From: Schizochytrium sp. CCTCC M209059
Lineage: Eukaryota; Sar; Bigyra; Thraustochytrida; Thraustochytriidae
Length of the DNA: 64,000 nucleotides
Direction of reading: 5' to 3'
NCBI GenBank assembly: GCA_000818945.1
Contig: KN805385.1
Span: forward strand, 535,671 to 599,670
Below are positions 55,366 to 63,822 of this stretch, piece by piece. The notes beneath the pieces were generated by a model, which ran no database searches, had not been told where the DNA came from, and saw only the letters and a list, made by a program, of their open reading frames with translations. Positions within the stretch are counted from its first letter, which is position 1, and each line of letters begins with the position of its first letter. Position numbers and translations under genes: made by a program.

Positions 55366-55993
55366 CGTCCGTCCGTCACGCTCGCTCTCCGCTCGACTTG
55401 CTGCTCACAGAAACCCGTTACGTTTCTGGACGACTCGGACCGTCGGTGACTCGGACTCACTGTGACAGTGGTGCCTCTATTTCACTCTCACAGGCTCGAA
55501 CTTGGACTGGGCTTCTTCTTTTCTCACTCGCGGACTCGAACAGATGAGTCATCGGAATACTGTCACATTGTCACTGTAACATTGTCGCTTGAGGCCAAGT
55601 GTGGCCGAAGATTGAGTGAAGCACGCCATGGGTTGAGTCGTGGGTGTGAGGTGAGTCATCTTCGTCATCCTCAGTAAGTCCGTCCGGGCGTAGTTAGCCA
55701 TGGCGCGCATTCTTCTCGAATTCTGACGTTGGCGCAGCGTCACTTTGACCTGGACAAAATCTGTAGTATAAGGCCGTGTACTTCCGCCGTGCATTTACAA
55801 TTTTGCTCTGGCTTTCACAAGTCGAAAGACGACGAAATGCTGCTGAGAGCGAGGTGTAGATAACTGAAGACGAACGGATGCATTGGCGTAAATGAACGCT
55901 GCTAAAAACCGCGCCGATAGCCCAGCAGTGGCGACAAGCAAGAGCAATTGGTGAAGAGGAAAGGAGCCCTGATGAAGAAAAAATAAAACATTG
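55366..55993. other. Intergenic region between secreted protein and glycosyltransferase genes
   Basis: These 628 bp hold the promoter/leader of the secreted-protein gene and the 3' end of the glycosyltransferase gene (both on the minus strand). GACTCGGAC / CTGTGACAGTG near-repeats occur at 55425-55580 (ACTGTGACAGTG near 55459 is partly palindromic, and ACTGTCACATTGTCACTGTAACATTGTC repeats near 55559). No coding frame is supported. Confidence 0.45.
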
Positions 55994-57298
55994 TTAGGTA
56001 AAGTGATAGTAGTCACGGCCTTCCGTGAGACAAAGTGAGGCCAAATTAGCCTCGAACTCGCCGCCACGATCCATGGCAACACAACAAACAATGGGGACCT
56101 TGGCTTGGCTGAAGTGAACGACAGGAAGATGTTTCGTGGGTAAGCCAGGATTAAAGTATCCACGTTTGATCTTTTCCTCATCAATGTCGCAAAAACCGCG
56201 CACGCGCTTTTGAAATTCAGGACTGAGATTCTTGAGAAAGTCTCTTCCATCCCGACCTGCATTCCAAATTGTGAACTCTTTCCAATCTCTGAGCACGCTT
56301 CGCTCCATTGCCTTAGCCTTGATGCGAAAAAGCAACTTGCGTGGTGTCTTACTGCTCACGGAACCGCTCAAGTGCCGGTACTTGAGAAGTGGATCTTCAA
56401 TTTTGAACAAGAGTTCGCGCGGGGAAAATCCGGCTGCATCGCCCGCTTCAAGATGCTGGTAATAAAAACGTAAATCCTCGGCAAGCGCTCGACGACCATC
56501 ATCCTCCGTTTCAATGTATCCGCCTGCGCGTTCGAATGTCTTTCGCGTCATTGCCCACGTCGGCTGAATAAGAGTCACTTCGCGGAATCGCTGCAAATAA
56601 AGTCCATCTGCGTTCAGCTCGTTACACCAGCGGGTGTACCTCGCCGTTGCATCTTCAGGTATGCGTGTGAATCGCGATCCTATAATGGCTTCCGGGAAAT
56701 TTGCAAGGGCTGCGACCTGCTTTGCCACGCGCGAGGATAAGCTCACGTCATCGGCGTCGTGCATGCAAAGTATAGTGCCTGAACTCTGGCGGACAGCATG
56801 ATTGCGCGCAGCACCTGCACCCTGCGCGATTTCTGCAGCAGAAAGAACAAATGAAAACCCTTTATTGTTCGCCTCCTCGAAACGTTTGCTCCACCTTGCG
56901 CATACCGCTGCGGACCCGTCTGAGCAGCCGTCGAGACGGACGGAGACCTCAATTTCGCCCTCGTATGTCTGGGCGAGGATCCCTTCAAAAGCCTCGTCGA
57001 GGTAGGCCTCTGCATTATGAACGGGCATAGCCACCGTGACCTTGGGCCGAAGTTGCAATTCGTTTGCTTTCACTTTTTTATCGCGGTTCGGGCTCCCATT
57101 GATCTCGTCGCGCTTCGTCTCCATCGCGCTTTGCTGTTGCTGCAGTTGCTGCAGTTGCTGCAGTTGCTGCTGTTGCTGCTGCTGCTTGCCCTCCTCGTCC
57201 AGATGCTCGACCGTCTGGGGCGCCGGACGAGCGCGCTTTCGTGAGGGTTCGCCTACCTCTGCTGCGCTGAGGAGGTCCGACGGCGCAGACGCGTCCAT
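55994..57298 (-). CDS. B3GNTL1: B3GNTL1-type glycosyltransferase (probable queuosine-tRNA galactosyltransferase)
   Basis: The 434-residue product starts at ATG 57298. After a disordered, poly-Gln N-terminus (~1-85) comes a GT-A family 2 domain: VTVAMPVHNAEAYLDEAFEG, VSVRLDGCSDGSA, GAARNHAVRQSSGTILCMHD and the metal-binding DADD near 181. B3GNTL1-specific stretches follow: ARYTRWCNELNADGLYLQ, VTLIQPTWAMTRKTF, ALAEDLRFYYQHLEAGD, FTIWNAGRDGRDF and FCDIDEEKIKRGYF. The end GGEFEANLASLCLTEGRDYYHF matches the family's usual C-terminus. Human B3GNTL1 was reported as the enzyme that galactosylates queuosine at the wobble position of tRNA-Tyr. The same substrate here is inference, and a mannosyl variant cannot be excluded. 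No signal peptide or membrane helix is seen, so it is probably cytosolic. It is head-to-head with the PHAX-like gene, 244 bp between start codons. Confidence 0.88.
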   Translation of the reverse strand: MDASAPSDLLSAAEVGEPSRKRARPAPQTVEHLDEEGKQQQQQQQLQQLQQLQQQQSAMETKRDEINGSPNRDKKVKANELQLRPKVTVAMPVHNAEAYLDEAFEGILAQTYEGEIEVSVRLDGCSDGSAAVCARWSKRFEEANNKGFSFVLSAAEIAQGAGAARNHAVRQSSGTILCMHDADDVSLSSRVAKQVAALANFPEAIIGSRFTRIPEDATARYTRWCNELNADGLYLQRFREVTLIQPTWAMTRKTFERAGGYIETEDDGRRALAEDLRFYYQHLEAGDAAGFSPRELLFKIEDPLLKYRHLSGSVSSKTPRKLLFRIKAKAMERSVLRDWKEFTIWNAGRDGRDFLKNLSPEFQKRVRGFCDIDEEKIKRGYFNPGLPTKHLPVVHFSQAKVPIVCCVAMDRGGEFEANLASLCLTEGRDYYHFT

Positions 57299-57542
57299 CG
57301 CGGGCGGTTAGTCTACACTGGTCCGATCTCCGGTCTCCGGGTTGTTTTGCGGCGATGGACGAGATGAGCTTGCTGCGAGGCCAAGTTGCCTTCCGTCATT
57401 CGTGTTGAACTCTTGGTTGGCTAGAGGGGTCCTCGCAAGCCGCCAGGGGGTGTGCGCGGGGACTGGGACTCTCTTGCACGGTGGTTAGACAGACAGAACT
57501 CCAAATCCCGAGCAGAAAGACAATCAGCTCCTGAGCAGCACG

Positions 57543-58124
57543 ATGGCGACGTCGGTCGAGGTCTCGGAGGCTGAGCTGGAGGCCGAGCTCCGAAGACTCG
57601 AGGCCGAGCTCCGTGAGCTCGAAAGAAACGAAGGACACAATGCGAGCGGTGGCGGAGGTGGTCCTGGCGATGACACGCGGGGCAACGATGCAAAGAAGAA
57701 GCAGACTCAAGCTGGCTCGAAACCTCCGGAGGCACTCGTCGCGACCAACGACGAGCCCGCCCACCAGGGCGAAGTCGCCGACGCTCGCGCTAGCCAAAGC
57801 ATGAGTTGTGAAGAGATTCATGTGCTCACCGCCAAGCTTTGCCAAGCGCTGCACGAGGTCAACGATCTCTTTGTTGCAGACATTGTGCGAGAAGTTGGCG
57901 CTAAAGTTGCGCAGCAGCTTCTTGATAAGACAGAGCGCGTGGTCGCCGCTGGCGGCGTGCCGACTGCAGACGGTAAGAGGAAGCGGAGTCCTGGGGGAAC
58001 GTATTTTTACTTTGCTCGAGAGGCGATCGGTCCAAAGCGCTTCGCACGTATGCGTACACTTGACAGCAAACGTAGAAAACAGCAAGAACGCGGACGGCGA
58101 AACAACAGGCAGCATCGCAGATGA
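57543..58124 (+). CDS. PHAX: PHAX-like snRNA export adaptor (RNA-binding domain)
   Basis: The 193-residue product starts at ATG 57543. A short N-terminal coiled coil (EAELEAELRRLEAELRELER) and a Gly/Lys disordered stretch precede the PHAX RNA-binding domain at ~90-160. That domain reads IHVLTAKLCQALHEVNDLFV, IVREVGAKVAQQLLDKTERV, VVAAGGVPTADGKRKRSPGG and TYFYFAREAI; the basic GKRKRSPGGTYFYF signature is diagnostic. A basic tail (KRRKQQERGRRNNRQHRR) ends the protein. PHAX bridges capped U snRNAs and the cap-binding complex to the exportin CRM1. Animal forms are about 390 residues with N-terminal acidic and export-signal regions. This one is half that size, so the leucine-rich N-terminal coil may be the only export-signal candidate. 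Confidence 0.85.
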   Translation: MATSVEVSEAELEAELRRLEAELRELERNEGHNASGGGGGPGDDTRGNDAKKKQTQAGSKPPEALVATNDEPAHQGEVADARASQSMSCEEIHVLTAKLCQALHEVNDLFVADIVREVGAKVAQQLLDKTERVVAAGGVPTADGKRKRSPGGTYFYFAREAIGPKRFARMRTLDSKRRKQQERGRRNNRQHRR

Positions 58125-58146
58125 ATAAATGCATGATAACTTTCTG

Positions 58147-58183
<37 letters not shown>

Positions 58184-58476
58184 CTCTCTCTGGCGCTGCA
58201 ATTGACAAACGGAAACACTCCAAATAAGATACTATACCTCAAACTGAACAAGGCAAACAAATGCGCGCGCCCCGACCAAGAATTTTGATTTAAGCTTCCA
58301 TTCTAGACTCACGCTGGCGGGACGCGAAGCGCTCCTGCACGCGCTACAGCTTATTGTTCATTGCGCGTCAGTCCTGAAGCTAGTGCTATTTGAGGAAGCT
58401 AGAAGATGGTATTGCTCGCTGCGAGGCCTAGTCATTCTCTTGGCGATTTGTATCCTGTTCGTAATATCTACTTTTG
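58125..58476. other. Intergenic region with (CT)n dinucleotide repeat
   Basis: These 352 bp contain a long (CT)n run at about 58149-58192 just after the PHAX-like stop codon. The remainder has moderate GC and no supported coding frame. Confidence 0.6.
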
Positions 58477-59055
58477 ATGATTGAACTCTTTTTCTACTAC
58501 CCCGCTGCCTATCATACTATCAGGCCCGCGTTCGACTCCTTATCGACCAGCATCGGTGAAAAAGATGTCCCAGCAGGCGCACCCTTCTTTTTTATTCTTT
58601 TCTGTCTCATTTTTTTCAACACAGTCCTTCCTGAGGAAGAAGGCTCCGGTGTGAAGTTTGTATTGACCGAAAATGCAAGCGTAGTGTTTGAATTCGTGTG
58701 CGCCTTCGCACTCACTGGCACTTTACACACCCTTATTCGCCAGTTGCTGTGCAACAAAAACCACGGGTTCCTAGTGTGGGAAGTGGGCATTAACTTTGCT
58801 CGGAATGTCCGCTGGCAAGCATCTTTTGTTATCGCCATTCTGAACGTTGTGGAAGTTGCAATGAGTCTCTACGCCGCCACTAAAATGATACCGATGGGAT
58901 TAGAATCACTTTTGTTGAAACAAATCAGCGAGTATGACGGAGAGAGTCTGGGATGTTGGCTCTTTCACCAGATGTGGCAAGCAGTCTTGACAGGGTTCAC
59001 TATATACTCCCCAGCACTAAACGCATTCAGGTCAACTCAGAATCAGCATACATAA
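58477..59055 (+). CDS. Putative membrane protein of unknown function
   Basis: ATG 58477 gives 192 residues. Hydrophobic segments occur at ~38-53 (FFFILFCLIFFNTVLP), ~70-90 (VVFEFVCAFALTGTLHTLI) and ~115-138 (ASFVIAILNVVEVAMSLYAA), consistent with a small multi-pass membrane protein. GC is lower than in neighbouring genes, and the end (RSTQNQHT) is undistinguished. It may be part of a longer spliced gene that includes the Cys-rich, membrane-anchored frame 100 bp downstream. I found no convincing GT..AG pair, so they are listed separately. An AAAAGC repeat (59086-59108) lies between them. Confidence 0.45.
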   Translation: MIELFFYYPAAYHTIRPAFDSLSTSIGEKDVPAGAPFFFILFCLIFFNTVLPEEEGSGVKFVLTENASVVFEFVCAFALTGTLHTLIRQLLCNKNHGFLVWEVGINFARNVRWQASFVIAILNVVEVAMSLYAATKMIPMGLESLLLKQISEYDGESLGCWLFHQMWQAVLTGFTIYSPALNAFRSTQNQHT

Positions 59056-59178
59056 GCAAGAAACAAAAGCCAGTAGAAAACAAAAGCAAAAGCAAAAGCA
59101 AAAGCAATCACACGGTCCTTCTGTCGGGGTTTCCTCCATGTTATTAATTATCCCTTGATCTATCGTAATAAAAAACCA

Positions 59179-59580
59179 ATGTCTGAGGCAAGCATTGACT
59201 ACGTTGGCAAGGGGGAAAGCTGTGGGATCACTACGCAAGTGAATAGCGAACTTCGACACCACCGCGTATGTGACGACGGACTTGCTTGCGTTCAGACGCA
59301 AAATCTTGGCAAACAATGTCTGTCTGTACAGACAGCTGCTGGAGGGGCATGCGATCCGTTCGTGCATCTCTGCGCAGGTTCCCTCGAGTGCCTTCGCAAC
59401 GAAGTTGAGGAATTCACTTGCGGCGCTGTGACGCCTTGGAAAGGGAATGGAGCTTACATCAACAACACTGCTATTCAAACATCTGCCTATCAGATAGACT
59501 ACGCGCTTGTGATTGGAGGTGTCACTCTCATGGTCGCTTATCTGGGATACCTAGTATATGAGTTCTACTTGCGGCGCTGA
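59179..59580 (+). CDS. Cysteine-rich single-pass membrane protein (possibly a 3' exon)
   Basis: ATG 59179 gives 133 residues. Eight cysteines fall in a compact region (ESCG, VCDDGLACVQTQNLGKQC, GACDPFVHLCAGSLECL, TCG) typical of a disulfide-rich extracellular or lumenal domain. A C-terminal membrane helix (YALVIGGVTLMVAYLGYLVY) ends in FYLRR. There is no signal peptide in this frame, which is odd for a disulfide-rich lumenal domain. That suggests the real N-terminus lies in an upstream exon, perhaps within 58477-59055, or that it is tail-anchored. Confidence 0.5.
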   Translation: MSEASIDYVGKGESCGITTQVNSELRHHRVCDDGLACVQTQNLGKQCLSVQTAAGGACDPFVHLCAGSLECLRNEVEEFTCGAVTPWKGNGAYINNTAIQTSAYQIDYALVIGGVTLMVAYLGYLVYEFYLRR

Positions 59581-59630
59581 AGGCATTGGTCAATTCAGAT
59601 TAGGGCAGTCAGTCTCAGTCGGTCGGGAAA

Positions 59631-60128
59631 ATGCAAGAAGGCGACGATACTCTTTTGTTGCCTTCTGTGCGAGAGCTCCTTCAGAAGACACCGCAGTCGC
59701 GCGCGCCACTACCTAACCCTAGACCAGAGCTGCCATTGAGTAAACGACGCAAGGTAAACGAGGCCGTGCGTCCAATCCCATCGCCAAACACAGACGATCC
59801 AGAGATCTTTTCAGAGCTAATTCAACTCAAGGCTAACATCGTTGAGGTCATTTCGGACCACAGACAGCTGTCGTCCTGGAAAGACGTTGGAGCAGATGCT
59901 CTCGAGGAAGCTCTCCTCTCGGCAACCTCAACCCCAGCAAAGAAACAAGCATACTCCGCAGCACCATCAGCCCACGGACAGGAGCAGAACACCGTCGATG
60001 CTATTTTGATTGAAACTTCATCACGTCTTGATCGCATACTGTTCGCCGAAAAATCGTTGCGCTCGAAGATCGCCGCATTCATCCATCACGAGCTCATTAC
60101 TACGGTATCAACTTACACTGCAAACTAA
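59631..60128 (+). CDS. Small unrecognised protein (165 aa)
   Basis: ATG 59631 follows a CAGTCTCAGTCGGTCGG leader, only 50 bp after the preceding stop. The protein begins with an acidic/leucine stretch (MQEGDDTLLLPSVRELLQKT) and has a basic patch SKRRKV that could be a nuclear localisation signal. It continues with helical segments (FSELIQLKANIVEVISDHRQ; LDRILFAEKSLRSKIAAFIH). The amphipathic helices suggest a small complex subunit, possibly nuclear. No family recognised. Confidence 0.55.
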   Translation: MQEGDDTLLLPSVRELLQKTPQSRAPLPNPRPELPLSKRRKVNEAVRPIPSPNTDDPEIFSELIQLKANIVEVISDHRQLSSWKDVGADALEEALLSATSTPAKKQAYSAAPSAHGQEQNTVDAILIETSSRLDRILFAEKSLRSKIAAFIHHELITTVSTYTAN

Positions 60129-60532
60129 ATGTGCACACACCCATGATTGTTTGCTCCCTCTCATTTAACGTGGTCCCCCGACAAGTAGAGCACGCCGAGC
60201 GCGCGAGGGAGCCCGACAAGACGCGTTGTTGTGTGCACGCACGCACGAGGAGAGCTCGATAAATAAATCGTGTCATGTGCGCAACGCGCTCGATTCGGTA
60301 GCTCTCAAAGTGTGAACGCAAGCCAGGCCAGGCCGGGGCGGCCGTGGCGGGCAGCGCCGCAAGCAAAACCAAACGCAAGGCGAGCAGACCCAGAACTCGG
60401 TCAGTGCGGCCGGGCGGAAAAAGGCACGGCGGCACCGAGGAGGCCGCGCGAGCACGCGCAAGCACGCGCGAGCACGCGTGGGCGGGAGGCGATTGAGATA
60501 CTTACTCCCTCGGAGGGAGGAAGAAGGACAAG
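60129..60532. other. Intergenic region before the nuclease gene
   Basis: This is 404 bp with GCACGCGCGAGCACGCG repeats near 60449-60478 and an AATAAAT-like stretch near 60259. Open frames on both strands are GC-biased shadows. Confidence 0.45.
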
Positions 60533-61697
60533 ATGGCTGCAAGCGGAGACACGGCGTCGTTCACGCTCTACGACGCGCTTGTTCACACGCCCATGGCGCA
60601 CTCCGCTTTCACAGACGATGTCGCTACATTTGCAACGAATCTAGACGAGGCGGAGTTCGAACGCAAAGGTTTGCAGAGAAGCATGACTGTATCTGGTGCT
60701 GGTGGTCAATTACGCGGCATTGACTACGGCAGGTTGGTTTTGTGGGATACCTTCGATGCTGATGTGGCTCCCGAGCCTACCGAGGCTGCCATCTTTGCAA
60801 AGCAAGTTCCTCCAGCTTACTCCTTCGAGACCGCGAGGCAGGAAAGGATTTCTATAAGAATGAACGAGGAAGATTCCTTGAGGCTCTTGAACGACCATTT
60901 TATCAAAGACTGTCGGTATGTGTTTGGCGACCCGGAATTTGGTCTCGATGCGAGGGAGGTGAAATTTCATTCTCAGCCTACTGAGAGGGGTGCAAGGCCT
61001 GACGCTCTGTGGACAAGGTCTTTATATCCCGAAAATAGCGCGCCGTTGTCGCCGGACTTGTTTGGCACAAGGCGTTCCGTGGGTGAAAGAGTCATCTTGG
61101 CTCATGAGCACAAGTCCCCTTTCAAGTTCCCTTACGAAGCAACGTTTGACGATATGCTGAACGATGCGGTCGACTTTCTCACTGAAAATGATCCACATTT
61201 TGATGAGAACGAGCCATATTCTCAGCAAGCCACGTGGATGATCGCCAACCGCCTGCATAACCACTATGCCGAACACGACCTCGTGGGCTTCTCCGAAAGT
61301 GTTACCCGCGACACCAGTATTCCACCAGGTAGGAAACGCGACCTCCTCTACCCGATTCGTCAGGTCTACGCATACATGCTGCGAACCTTTTGCCGCTTTG
61401 GCGTCCTCAGCACTACGAACATCACCTGGTTCCTGAAGTTGGAGCCGGACAACACCCTGAAAATCACCAAAGGTTACGACTGTACCGGCAACACCGAAGC
61501 TACGAATCCAAAGTTCGCCTACTTCAGACTTGTTCTCAAGGCTTCGAAAGGTTCCCGTCTGACATTGGACAGCGCAATCCTTGATAGCCTGGGAAACAAC
61601 GCAAACCTCAACGTTGCGGGGTCTCCGTGGAAAGAGATTTACGATCGGATTGTCGCAGCACGGGCCGGAGCAGGTGCAGGAGCAGGTGCAGGAGCAG

Positions 61698-61728
<31 letters not shown>

Positions 61729-62035
61729 TGCAGGTGCAGGTGCAGTCGTTGGAAGAGGGGCAGCTACCTACCAGGTCTCAGCAGGTCAGCCGGGTAGTAT
61801 AACAGCAGACGTGTTGCCTGGTGGTGGTGGTGCGGCGACTGACGGCGACGGCGACGACGACGAAGCGCGGCTGAATTTTCTCCGCCAGACCCTACCTCTG
61901 GACCAGTCGGTCTTCCCATACTATGGGGGTATGAAAGATCTTCTCTGCGAGGGTGCGGACGCGTACGGCCATCTCATGTCTGTCAACACCGGAGGCCTGC
62001 AGCAGCTGATCGCTGTGAAAACGCCTGAACCGTGA
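60533..62035 (+). CDS. Crinkler/CR-type PD-ExK nuclease protein, C-terminal kinase part frame-broken
   Basis: The 500-residue frame starts at ATG 60533. Residues ~150-340 look like the nuclease domain found in crinkler-type and related eukaryotic effectors. A PD motif (ARPDALW, D157) is followed by a strand with E-x-K (ILAHEHKSP, E192/K194) and a helix with Q-xxx-YM (QVYAYMLRTFCRFGVLSTTN, Q277), then TWFLKL. All catalytic PD-(D/E)xK residues appear intact. A Gly-Ala repeat linker (~378-400, from a GCAGGT hexamer microsatellite) joins to the start of a protein-kinase-like lobe whose beta-3 lysine is probably in IAVK, just before the stop. The rest of that lobe is in another frame from 62064. 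Related proteins act as secreted or intra-genomic effectors. A toxic role here is inference from the family. No signal peptide is seen. Confidence 0.65.
61661..61745 (+). repeat. GCAGGT/GCAGGA hexanucleotide repeat coding Gly-Ala
   Basis: About fourteen six-base units with minor GGT/GGA/GGC interchange encode the Ala-Gly linker between the nuclease and kinase-like parts. Confidence 0.9.
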
Positions 62036-62063
62036 TCGAGACGACGAAACTGAACAAGAAGAG

Positions 62064-62471
62064 ATGAGGCTTCTCCAAGCTTTCACGAACGAGATCGAGG
62101 TGTACGAGACCCTTCGACCGCTGTGGGGATCGCGGCACGTGCCTTGGTTTCTCTATGGAGGTCGCCACCTCTTTTCGGACTTTATTGTCGCAACAACGTG
62201 GGAGGGTGAGTCGCTGAAAAGTCACTTTATGAAGCCCAGCCAATACACGAAGGCCGTAGTGGACAAGGCGCGGGAGACTCTTCTCATGGTGCATGGGCTA
62301 GGTGTCGCGCTTCGCGTGAATGAACCGGAAGATCTGGCCTCCACTTTTGTCATGGACGACCACGGGAAAGTTCGTCTGACTCGTTTCAGGAACGCCACCA
62401 TTAAAGCAACGCCTGTCGAGCTTGCGCAAGACATCCAAGATTTCAACGCGCACTTTATCCTAGAGGAGTAA
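62064..62471 (+). pseudogene. Kinase-like C-terminal fragment of the CR-type protein, out of frame
   Basis: This 135-residue frame begins 28 bp after the nuclease stop codon and in a different frame. It reads as the continuation of a kinase lobe: an alpha-C-like helix (TNEIEVYETL), a hinge region and a helix ending LLMVHGLGVAL where an HRD motif is expected. There the catalytic Asp is absent (LRVNEPEDLA), and the DFG position reads RLTRFRN, so catalysis looks lost. Both frames are open on each side of a short overlap (around 62020-62035). The simplest reading is one gene broken by a one-base indel. Alternatives are an assembly error, an unrecognised intron or re-initiation. Confidence 0.6.
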
Positions 62472-62544
62472 TTTAGTTAGTGTCGCATGCATGCCATGCG
62501 TCATGCGTGGGTGGGTGCTTAGGGTACACACACCCAGGTCGCAT

Positions 62545-62545
<1 letters not shown>

Positions 62546-62575
<30 letters not shown>

Positions 62576-62578
62576 TAA
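62546..62578. repeat. (TCAA)n tetranucleotide repeat
   Basis: About eight TCAA units lie between the kinase-like fragment and the bZIP-like gene, overlapping the latter's stop codon. Confidence 0.9.
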
Positions 62579-63380
62579 TTTCTGTTGAAAGTCGCGTTAT
62601 ACTTTTCTTCTTTAAATCTGACTGAGATGTTGAGTTTCTCCTCGGTGAATGCAGACACCTTCTTGAGTTGATGAAGCGTCTTTTGCATCGCTTCGAAATG
62701 AGTGTAGATCTGCTTAAAACATCTGCATTTTTTTCCTCTCTGCCACTACTTCTCCACCCATTGATGGAAGGAGAGGAGCTCGTGCGTTTCTATCGCGCAG
62801 TTTTTTGAGAAGGGGCAGCTCGAGGTGGTCTATCGATTTGACGAACTGTCTTACTGCAGTTTCTCGCATAATGTCTTGTTCCTTTAAGTGTCGATTCCCC
62901 ATTCGAAGGTCGCACGCTTCGAGCTCGAGATCCTCTCTTGCTTTCTTCTCTTGCTCGTATCGCTTAATGTGCACCGCAATTCTTTCTAGGGCGAATCTTT
63001 TGCCGCTGTTTGCGCGCTCCGCCAGGATCTCCCTCCTCCATGTGCTTTTCGAGACGCTTGTTTTGGTCTCGCAAAGACGCGACCTCTTCTCTCATGTCGA
63101 TAAGCTCCAGGTTGAGCTCAGCTTCTCTTTGTTTAGCCACTCGGCGCCGTCCCTTGCTTTTTAGATTTTTCGCTCTCTTCTTTTCGAAGGATAAGAGGGG
63201 TAGAGTGTCTTGGTCAAGCTTGCGCTTCCCGGAGCCTGGGTGAAGATCGTAGCTATCACATTCTACTCGCGCCTCCTGTTCATGCCCTGGGCTGGCTCTC
63301 CACGATGTCCTCAGGTTGTTGTTTGACCCCGCTTTCGTATTCTGCGAGGGACGGTCCACAGGTGACGATGGAGGAAACAT
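62575..63380 (-). pseudogene. Basic/leucine-heptad coiled-coil protein, bZIP-like, broken into several frames
   Basis: Reading leftward from an ATG at 63380: a Ser/Pro-rich start (MFPPSSPVDRPSQ) leads to a basic segment (KKRAKNLKSKGRRRVAKQRE), then leucine-type heptads (L-x6-M-x6-L-x6-L). This is bZIP-like, although the expected Asn is one residue out of register. After KHMEE (about 63025) the coil continues only in another frame (EILAERANSGKRFALERIAV, then KRYEQEKKAREDLELEACDL) to a stop at 62714. A third frame continues with QIYTHFEAMQKTLHQLKKVS to a TAA at 62575. The last change could be a 40-bp intron (GTAGTG...AAGCAG). The first has no room for an intron and looks like a one-base indel in GGAGGAGGGAG. 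It is probably a decaying or mis-sequenced gene. Confidence 0.5.
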
Positions 63381-63822
63381 AGTCGTTCTCGTTCTCGTTC
63401 TCCCCGCTGTTGGTGGGCATGAGGAAGGCACGCATAAAAGTCTCTCTTGTCTCCATCCTTGTGGCCGCCTGCCTTGCTGTTTGGTGATTGCTGCGCTGCC
63501 GCCACACCCAAAGGTTTAACAGCAGCGCAAGCAGCAAGCGGCGCCTCATTTTCATTCATCCACCTGCTCTCATTTTGCAGTGTGAACTTAAGAGCGCGAT
63601 GAGATTGCCGGCCCTTATCAATGATGGGAGAGCGGTGAGAGTGAAAGCACCGGAAGGGAGGGACCTGCTTGCTGCTGCCTTCTTCCTTGAAATTCGTGTC
63701 ACGCGTAAGTAATGATGGAATGGATTACACGTTTCTTTCGTTCGCATAAAGCCTGCAGAAACGTGTCACAAACAGGACAGGCAGAGAAACAAAAACACAA
63801 ACAAACAAGAAAGGTTATTCAT
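63381..63822. other. Intergenic region upstream of the bZIP-like gene
   Basis: About 440 bp. Short minus-strand frames here (63555-63280 and 63559-63311) may be 5' parts of the bZIP-like gene in other frames or leader sequence. A-rich AAACAAAAACACAAACAAAC occurs near 63790. Nothing else is supported. Confidence 0.35.

Noticed and set aside
55795..56262. Minus-strand 155-codon frame overlapping the glycosyltransferase 3' end
   Set aside because: Most of it lies in another frame of the strongly supported glycosyltransferase, and the remainder is intergenic.
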